Below are positions 12,479 through 17,895 of a DNA stretch of 17,895 nucleotides, in pieces. A model generated the notes under the pieces. That model ran no database searches, had not been told where the DNA came from, and saw nothing but the letters and a program-made list of their open reading frames with translations. Every line of letters begins with the position of its first letter. Position 1 is the first letter of the stretch. The position numbers were made by a program, and so were the translations under genes. Source of the stretch: Rickettsiales bacterium (GTDB taxonomy: Bacteria > Pseudomonadota > Alphaproteobacteria > Rickettsiales > UBA1997); assembly GCA_947455365.1 (NCBI GenBank), contig CANGNU010000002.1, positions 1-17,895 of the forward strand, written 5' to 3'.

Positions 12479-13330
12479 ATGATGTCTTTTCAGCAAATAA
12501 TTTTAAAATTACAACAATTTTGGGCCGAGCAGGGCTGTGCAATCTTACAGCCTATTGATGTTGAGGTTGGTGCTGGCACGCTGCACCCAGCTACAGTTTT
12601 GCGTGCTTTAGGCCCCAAACCGTGGAAAGTTGCCTATGCACAACCATGCCGCCGCCCTACAGACTCGCGCTATGCGCAAAATCCTAATCGCCTTGGTCAC
12701 TATTACCAATTTCAAGTTTTTTTAAAACCAGCGCCACAAAATATTCGTGAATTATATCTGCAAAGCCTTGATCTGATTGGCCTCGACATTAAAAACAATG
12801 ATGTGCGCTTTGTTGAAGATGATTGGGAGAACCCTACAGTTGGCGCGGCTGGCCTTGGTTTTGAAGTGTGGTTTAACGGCATGGAAGTTACGCAATTTAC
12901 TTACATGCAACAAGTTGGCGGCATAGAGTGCAAGCTGGTTGCGGGCGAAATTACTTATGGCTTAGAGCGTCTGGCCATGCATATTCAAGGTGTTGATTCT
13001 ATTTTTGACATTAACTGGAACGGGCTTGAGGGCGCAGAAAAAATTTCGTATGGTGATGTATTCCTTGAAAGTGAAAAACAGAATTCAGCCTTTATTCTAG
13101 AGCATTCTGACACCGAAGTTTTGCTACGAAATTTTGCCGAATGCGAAAAAATGTCACAAAAATTATTGGCAGAAAAACTAGTTGCACCCGCTTATGAACA
13201 GGCTTTGCGCACTAGTCATTTGCTAAATTTGCTTGATGCTCGTGGGGCAATTTCTGCCACTGAGCGTGCCAATTATATTGCGCGGGTGCGTAATTTAGTT
13301 AAGGCTGTATGCGCTTTAGCGAGCGAGTAA
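12479..13330 (+). CDS. glyQ: Glycine--tRNA ligase alpha subunit
   Basis: Catalytic alpha subunit of the bacterial alpha2beta2 glycyl-tRNA synthetase (class II). Near-invariant family stretches are visible: [21 protein letters not shown] (14-34, quoted in part), [20 protein letters not shown] (51-70), HYYQFQV (74-80), the [20 protein letters not shown] region, and [11 protein letters not shown]. The 283-residue length is slightly below the usual 290-300. Two in-frame ATGs open the gene (12479 and 12482); either could be used. The beta subunit gene glyS, normally directly downstream, is absent here; the next gene is an acyl-CoA dehydrogenase. GlyS must lie elsewhere for the enzyme to work. Confidence 0.96.
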   Translation: MMSFQQIILKLQQFWAEQGCAILQPIDVEVGAGTLHPATVLRALGPKPWKVAYAQPCRRPTDSRYAQNPNRLGHYYQFQVFLKPAPQNIRELYLQSLDLIGLDIKNNDVRFVEDDWENPTVGAAGLGFEVWFNGMEVTQFTYMQQVGGIECKLVAGEITYGLERLAMHIQGVDSIFDINWNGLEGAEKISYGDVFLESEKQNSAFILEHSDTEVLLRNFAECEKMSQKLLAEKLVAPAYEQALRTSHLLNLLDARGAISATERANYIARVRNLVKAVCALASE

Positions 13331-13360
13331 AATTTATATCCAATTTTAAACTTACTTTCT

Positions 13361-15793
13361 ATGATTGAATCTCTAGCAATTTTTGCAAATTCCCTTCCAA
13401 TTCTTGGCGCTGTAGTGTTTACGCTATCAATAATTTTTGCCTATAACGGCCTTTCGCTTTATTTTTATCTGTCAATTTTTACACTTTATTTGTTAAAATT
13501 TGATCTAAGCGCAGCATTTTGGATTTCTTATGCAACCTTGGCATTGCTGCTTTCATTGCCATTGATTAGAAAAATAATCATCACTAAACCCTTGGTTTTT
13601 TTGATGAAAAAATTAGGCCTGTTGCCAAAAATTTCTGAAACTGAAAAAATTGCTTTAACATCAGGAACCGTGTGGGTTGATGGTCAGTTATTTTCGGGAA
13701 AACCAAGCTTCAAAAAAATCTTTGCTGAAAAATATCCGCATTTATCGCAAGAAGAGCAAAATTTTTTAGATAATGAAGTTGAAGAAGTTTGTAAAATGTG
13801 TGTCGACTACGATGTGCAAAGGCTGCGCGACTTGCCAGAAAATGTTTGGCAATATTTAAAGCAGAAGAAATTCTTTGGCATGATTATTCCAAAAAGCTAT
13901 GGTGGGCTTGGTTTCTCGGCCTATGCTCATAGTGCGGTTATTCAAAAATTATCATCGCGCTCAGTGCCTTTGGCCATTACAGCCATGGTGCCAAACTCGC
14001 TTGGGCCCGCAGAATTATTATTGCATTACGGCACCAAAGAACAGCAAGATTACTACTTGCCACGCTTAGCTGACGGCCGTGAATTACCATGCTTCGCTCT
14101 TACAGAGCCAACAGCTGGCAGTGATGCAACTTCAATTATTTCTGATGGTGCTTTGTACAGAAATGAAGCTGGTGAAATAAAAATTCGTATGAATTGGAAC
14201 AAGCGCTACATCACGCTGGGCGCTGCCGCAACGGTGATTGGTGTGGCTTTTCAATTGCGCGACCCAGAGAAAATTTTGTTTGATAAAGAAGATGTTGGTA
14301 TCACTTGCGCCCTAGTGCCACATGACACCGCAGGTGTTCGTCAAGGCAGAAGACATGACCCTTTAGCAACGCCTTTTGTTAATTCTCCACTTAATGGTGA
14401 AAATGTTATTATAGGCCTTGACGCCATAATTGGCGGGCAAAACGGCCTTGGTAAAGGCTGGAAAATGTTGATGGAATGTTTAGCGGCAGGCCGCGGAATT
14501 TCTCTTCCTTCAACTAGTTCTGGTGGTTCAAAATTTGTCGCGCGCGCAGTCAGTGCCTATGTTGCCATTCGTCAACAATTTGGCACTGCGGTTGGAAAAT
14601 TTGAAGGAGTTGAAGAAGTTTTGGCAAGAATTGTTGGTCGCACTTATGCGGTTGAAGCCTTGCGCAGCTTTACTGCAGGGGCAATTGATTCTGGTTCAAA
14701 ACCAGCAGTAATTACTGCAATTGCAAAATATCATGCAACCGAAATGTTCCGTCAAAATATAAATGACGGCATGGATATTATGGGCGGACGCGCCATTATT
14801 CGCGGTCCGCGCAATTTGTTGGCTAATGCATATTTCTCAACGCCAATTTCAATTACGGTGGAAGGCGCCAACATTATGACGCGTTCACTCATTCATTTTG
14901 GTCAAGGTGCAATCATGTGTCACCCTTACGCCTACAAGGAAATGGAAGCTTTAGAAAAAAATAACATTGGTGATTTTGACCGTGCATTTTTCTCGCATAT
15001 CAAACATTTTATTCGCAATTTCACGCGTTCAATAATTTTATCACTAACGCGTGGATACGCTGATAACAAGGCTTGCCAGCATCAAAATAAAATTGTCAAA
15101 AAATATCAGCGCAAAATTTCTTGGGCTTCGGCTTCGTTTGCATTCCTAGCCGATTTAGCAATGGCACGATTTGGCGGCGATTTAAAACGCAAAGAAAAAC
15201 TCAATGGCCGTTTTGGCGATGTGCTTTCCGCTCTTTATTTATCAGTCTGTGTACTGAAAAAATTTCAAGAAGACGGCTATAAAAAAGAAGATGAAGTGGT
15301 GGTTGATTACGCAATCAAAGAGCAATTGGGCAAGGCGCAGCAAGCTTTTGATGGCATCTATCAAAATTTATTCGAAGGTTTTGGAAAATTTATTTTATTG
15401 CCTTTTACCTTCTGGTCACGCTTCAATGCCTTCACTTGCCCAGCCACTGATGCTCTAGGGCACAAGCTGGTTAAAAACTTTATCAAAAATGGTGATTTTC
15501 GCAATTCTCTCACTGATGGAATTTATATTTCGTCAGATAAAAATGACAATTTAGGTAGATTAGAAAATGCCTTGAAGCTTTACGAGAGTAACGCTTCCGC
15601 TATTGAAAAAATTAAAACCGCCATTAAAAATAAAACTCTTCCAAAGAAAAGGGTTGAGGATTTATTGAATTTGGCGCATAAGGAGTTGATTATTTCATCA
15701 CCTGAATTGCAATCTTTGCAAGAGGCTTTTGCAGCAGTGCTAGATGCAATGCAAGTTGATGAATATTCGCTTGAGGAATATAAAAAAATTTAA
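13361..15793 (+). CDS. fadE: Long-form acyl-CoA dehydrogenase, FadE type
   Basis: FAD enzyme of the first step of fatty-acid beta-oxidation. At 810 residues it matches the long FadE form (E. coli FadE is about 814), not the usual 380-residue enzymes. The first about 80 residues are hydrophobic with two or three membrane segments (LPILGAVVFTLSIIFAYNGL, then AAFWISYATLALLLSLPLI), as in membrane-bound FadE. The dehydrogenase core has ALTEPTAGSD (246-255), IGGQNGLGKGWKMLMECLAAGRG, and IMGGRAIIRGPRNLL. ITVEGANIMTR follows, with the predicted catalytic base E501, then FGQGAIMCHPY. Residues about 520-810 form the FadE-specific helical C-terminal domain. The electron acceptor is not encoded nearby. 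No Shine-Dalgarno site; the start sits 30 bases after the glyQ stop. Confidence 0.93.
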   Translation: MIESLAIFANSLPILGAVVFTLSIIFAYNGLSLYFYLSIFTLYLLKFDLSAAFWISYATLALLLSLPLIRKIIITKPLVFLMKKLGLLPKISETEKIALTSGTVWVDGQLFSGKPSFKKIFAEKYPHLSQEEQNFLDNEVEEVCKMCVDYDVQRLRDLPENVWQYLKQKKFFGMIIPKSYGGLGFSAYAHSAVIQKLSSRSVPLAITAMVPNSLGPAELLLHYGTKEQQDYYLPRLADGRELPCFALTEPTAGSDATSIISDGALYRNEAGEIKIRMNWNKRYITLGAAATVIGVAFQLRDPEKILFDKEDVGITCALVPHDTAGVRQGRRHDPLATPFVNSPLNGENVIIGLDAIIGGQNGLGKGWKMLMECLAAGRGISLPSTSSGGSKFVARAVSAYVAIRQQFGTAVGKFEGVEEVLARIVGRTYAVEALRSFTAGAIDSGSKPAVITAIAKYHATEMFRQNINDGMDIMGGRAIIRGPRNLLANAYFSTPISITVEGANIMTRSLIHFGQGAIMCHPYAYKEMEALEKNNIGDFDRAFFSHIKHFIRNFTRSIILSLTRGYADNKACQHQNKIVKKYQRKISWASASFAFLADLAMARFGGDLKRKEKLNGRFGDVLSALYLSVCVLKKFQEDGYKKEDEVVVDYAIKEQLGKAQQAFDGIYQNLFEGFGKFILLPFTFWSRFNAFTCPATDALGHKLVKNFIKNGDFRNSLTDGIYISSDKNDNLGRLENALKLYESNASAIEKIKTAIKNKTLPKKRVEDLLNLAHKELIISSPELQSLQEAFAAVLDAMQVDEYSLEEYKKI

Positions 15794-15854
15794 TTCCATG
15801 AATTGATTTTTTAAACCCAAATAGTTTTAAAAATAAATTAATCACACCAAAAAA

Positions 15855-17414
15855 ATGAGTCGTAATATTATTGCTGAAATAGCGCCTGCTATTCGGGCGC
15901 TTTCTACTAGTGTGAAACCAACTATTGCCAAACAATTTGCCATTAGGTCAAAAGTTGCAATTTATGGCGCTGGAGCAGTTGGGTCAGAGATTGCAGCGTT
16001 TTTAGTTAGAACAAGTAAGAATCCTTTGGATATTGTTTTTTGTAATCGTTCAGTTGGGGTCGCTGAGGGAGTTGCCGCCGATATTATGGACGGAACTGGT
16101 AATACCGAGCATCTTTTTAGGTCAACTAGAATTGGTAAAAATGCGCAAGAAAAGCATACAATAAACTCATCGTCAGATGAAAAAATTATTTCAGGCGCAG
16201 AATTGGTTATTCTTGCTTTTGGCATGAGCGCTGCAAAATATGGCTTTACAGATAGAAAATCAGGATTGCCCTTGGTAGATAATTTAATTAAAAGTGCCGG
16301 AAAGGCAATTGCGACACATGCCAAAGATGCCTTTGTTTTAGTTATAACTAATCCCGTAGATATTTCTACTGAATTGGCAAGAAGAGCAACTGGTTTTCCA
16401 TCAAACAGAGTTATTGGTTCTGGTACAGAAATTGATTCCAGAAGGTTCTGTAGATTGCTTCGCGAAAGATTAGGTAAAATTGGAATCAATCCCAATTCAA
16501 TTAGCGCAAAAGTTGTTGGTGCTCACTCAGGAGATGACATGATTATGTTGGAAAATAGCCTTAAAATTAACAGCATGAGTATTAAAAAGTTTTTAGAGGC
16601 TTATGAAGAAAAAGTTGAGGTGAAAGATGCCATTGTTTTAGCCATACAAGATGCCAAAGAGGCCATGAAAAATGAAGGCTTTAAAATAGCGGGTTTAAAA
16701 AAAATAGGGCCATCTTATGGACCGGCTATTTGTGTGGGTGCAATGGCTTTGGCATTGCTGGGGGGTAATAAAATATATTATACTGGATCATATTCAATTC
16801 AAGATAATGAGAATTGGCTAGGCTTTAAAAATGCAGTATTAAGCATACCTCTTGTTATGGAGAAAGGCAAAGTTTCTATCGATCATAATTTTAAATATAA
16901 TCCTACGCGTGAAGAAATGGCGCGATTGGAAGGGGTTGCTTTTAATCATCAGGCAGCTCTTGAAGAGCTTGAGAAAATGCCAAAGACAATGACAGAGCAA
17001 GTTGCTGGCATGGTTAGTCAGTTAGATCAAACAAATAGCATTTATCAAGCAAGGGCCTCAAGACTAGAGCGTGAAATGCAAGAGATTGCGCTTAGAAAAA
17101 ATGAAATGTTTAAATATTTTATTAATATTATTGAGAACAGTCCCAGCGAGGCTTTTGAGATCAATCAAAGAAACGACTCTGCTTCTACAATGCGAATTAA
17201 AGTTTTGGATAAAATTCCTGATATTTTTCAAAAAGATTGCGTTGAGGCAATGGTAAAAAATCTTGAAAAAGTTATTTCAAACGATGAAATTAAAGTTTCG
17301 GAAGATAATAAATCAATAGTAATTCCAAACACTAAAAAGATTAAGGAACATATACAGAAAATTGGCTTAATTAAAAATGAGCCAGATAATTTTTACCACC
17401 ATCAGCATGTCTAA
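15855..17414 (+). CDS. Lactate/malate dehydrogenase-like protein with C-terminal extension
   Basis: L-2-hydroxyacid dehydrogenase fold. After about 30 N-terminal residues the Rossmann motif is GAGAVG (38-43). Residues NPVD (166-169), D194 and R197 in EIDSRRF, and H224 in VVGAHSGDDMI match the catalytic Asp-His relay and substrate Arg. Differences from ordinary malate dehydrogenase are clear. The Asp ending strand 2, which selects NAD, is replaced in IVFCNRS by N64-R65. The active-site loop reads GMSAAKYGFTDRKSG, without the RKPGMSR pattern. The catalytic loop has GAHSGDDM instead of GGHGDSM. The family ends near residue 370; here about 150 more residues follow, opening with a probable coiled coil (366-425). 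Substrate cannot be named; NADP preference is an inference. The last 8 bases overlap the next gene. Confidence 0.85.
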   Translation: MSRNIIAEIAPAIRALSTSVKPTIAKQFAIRSKVAIYGAGAVGSEIAAFLVRTSKNPLDIVFCNRSVGVAEGVAADIMDGTGNTEHLFRSTRIGKNAQEKHTINSSSDEKIISGAELVILAFGMSAAKYGFTDRKSGLPLVDNLIKSAGKAIATHAKDAFVLVITNPVDISTELARRATGFPSNRVIGSGTEIDSRRFCRLLRERLGKIGINPNSISAKVVGAHSGDDMIMLENSLKINSMSIKKFLEAYEEKVEVKDAIVLAIQDAKEAMKNEGFKIAGLKKIGPSYGPAICVGAMALALLGGNKIYYTGSYSIQDNENWLGFKNAVLSIPLVMEKGKVSIDHNFKYNPTREEMARLEGVAFNHQAALEELEKMPKTMTEQVAGMVSQLDQTNSIYQARASRLEREMQEIALRKNEMFKYFINIIENSPSEAFEINQRNDSASTMRIKVLDKIPDIFQKDCVEAMVKNLEKVISNDEIKVSEDNKSIVIPNTKKIKEHIQKIGLIKNEPDNFYHHQHV

Positions 17415-17895
17415 GTTAAGTAAGGGTTTCAATATTTCCATCTCCAATAAATTTATTGCCTATGCAATTTTAGCGCTTTTTGCTTTTTTTCTATTTTCTC
17501 TATATATTTTTGAGAAGCAGCGCGCCTCTAAGAATGACGCCGTTATATTACAATTGTCATCGCAAATGTTATTGGCAGATAAAACATTTGTTGATGTTAT
17601 AAAATATAGCGAATTGTTGGTCAAAAATATTGTTGATAATATTGGAGAAAATCCTACCAATAAAAAACATATCGCTAATGTTTTACACTCTTTTAGCAAA
17701 ACATATTCTGAAAAGGTTGACAATATTTTGTCAGTCACAATGTTTTCTTGGGTTGATAAAGATAAGCGGTTAAAAATTAACAGCGAGTTTGGTCTGTTGA
17801 AAAAATTTAAAGATGTTTCACAAAGAGATTATCTAGAAAAAACAATTGCGCATCCGGGGCGGTTGTTTTTAGGATCGCCAGTAACGGGTTTGGTA
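17407..17895 (+). CDS. Membrane sensor protein, probably histidine kinase (partial)
   Basis: 163 codons, running off the right edge. The ATG (17407) lies inside the end of the dehydrogenase-like gene (ATGTCTAA). Residues 15-35 form a membrane segment (KFIAYAILALFAFFLFSLYIF, quoted for position only in part), followed by a helical stretch and an extracytoplasmic sensor-like domain. MFSWVDKDKRLKINSEFG (112-129) and SQRDYLEKTI, then HPGRLFLGSPVTG (138-161) match the strand and RDY pattern of Cache sensor domains found in histidine kinases, diguanylate cyclases and chemoreceptors. Which output module it carries cannot be seen. A histidine kinase is the likeliest from experience with this N-terminal layout. 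Translational coupling with the dehydrogenase-like gene is likely since no Shine-Dalgarno site is seen. Confidence 0.8.
   Translation, partial: MSKLSKGFNISISNKFIAYAILALFAFFLFSLYIFEKQRASKNDAVILQLSSQMLLADKTFVDVIKYSELLVKNIVDNIGENPTNKKHIANVLHSFSKTYSEKVDNILSVTMFSWVDKDKRLKINSEFGLLKKFKDVSQRDYLEKTIAHPGRLFLGSPVTGLV

Overview
The window is a compact, AT-rich stretch of bacterial chromosome, densely packed and with short intergenic gaps. It most likely comes from an alphaproteobacterium, perhaps a host-associated lineage of the Rickettsiales/Holosporales kind. The evidence is an adrenodoxin-type [2Fe-2S] ferredoxin of the alphaproteobacterial/mitochondrial kind, a DUF2125-like envelope protein, housekeeping genes scattered rather than kept in classical operons, and few Shine-Dalgarno sites. 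The lineage is inferred from gene content, not from a search.

Layout. 1-1056 (-): prfA, cut by the left edge. 1165-3587 (+): metG and xth, coupled by a TAATG stop/start overlap. 3720-6459 (+): ferredoxin, a DUF2125-like protein with an alanine-rich insert, and prmC, whose product methylates the release factor encoded by prfA at the left end. 10614 down to 6462 (-): ndk, ffh (also TAATG-coupled), tRNA-Val(GAC), then a 754-residue protein of unknown family. 10703-10802: a perfect 45-bp inverted repeat between ndk and the divergent hisE. 10809-11129 (+): hisE. 11135-11974 (-): a 279-residue orphan protein. 12095-15793 (+): erpA, glyQ and a long FadE-type acyl-CoA dehydrogenase. 15855-17895 (+): a lactate/malate-dehydrogenase-like protein with an unusual C-terminal extension, overlapping a membrane sensor protein (probably a histidine kinase) that runs off the right edge.

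Most genes are housekeeping: translation (prfA, prmC, metG, glyQ, tRNA-Val), protein targeting (ffh), Fe-S biogenesis and electron transfer (erpA, ferredoxin), DNA repair (xth), nucleotide balance (ndk), histidine synthesis (hisE) and fatty-acid oxidation (fadE).

The most unusual content is the 754-residue protein. Nine of its 12 tyrosines lie in the first 174 residues, in acidic contexts that include an EPIYA-like EPIYEKP site. It has a central hydrophobic hairpin, long Pro/Glu/Ala-rich disordered stretches and a lysine-rich tail with a repeated LEK-x-GK motif. This layout suggests a secreted effector phosphorylated by host tyrosine kinases, but that is inference. Second is the dehydrogenase-like protein, which keeps the catalytic His/Asp/Arg but has lost the usual NAD-selecting Asp, carries about 150 extra residues, and is translationally overlapped with a sensor protein.
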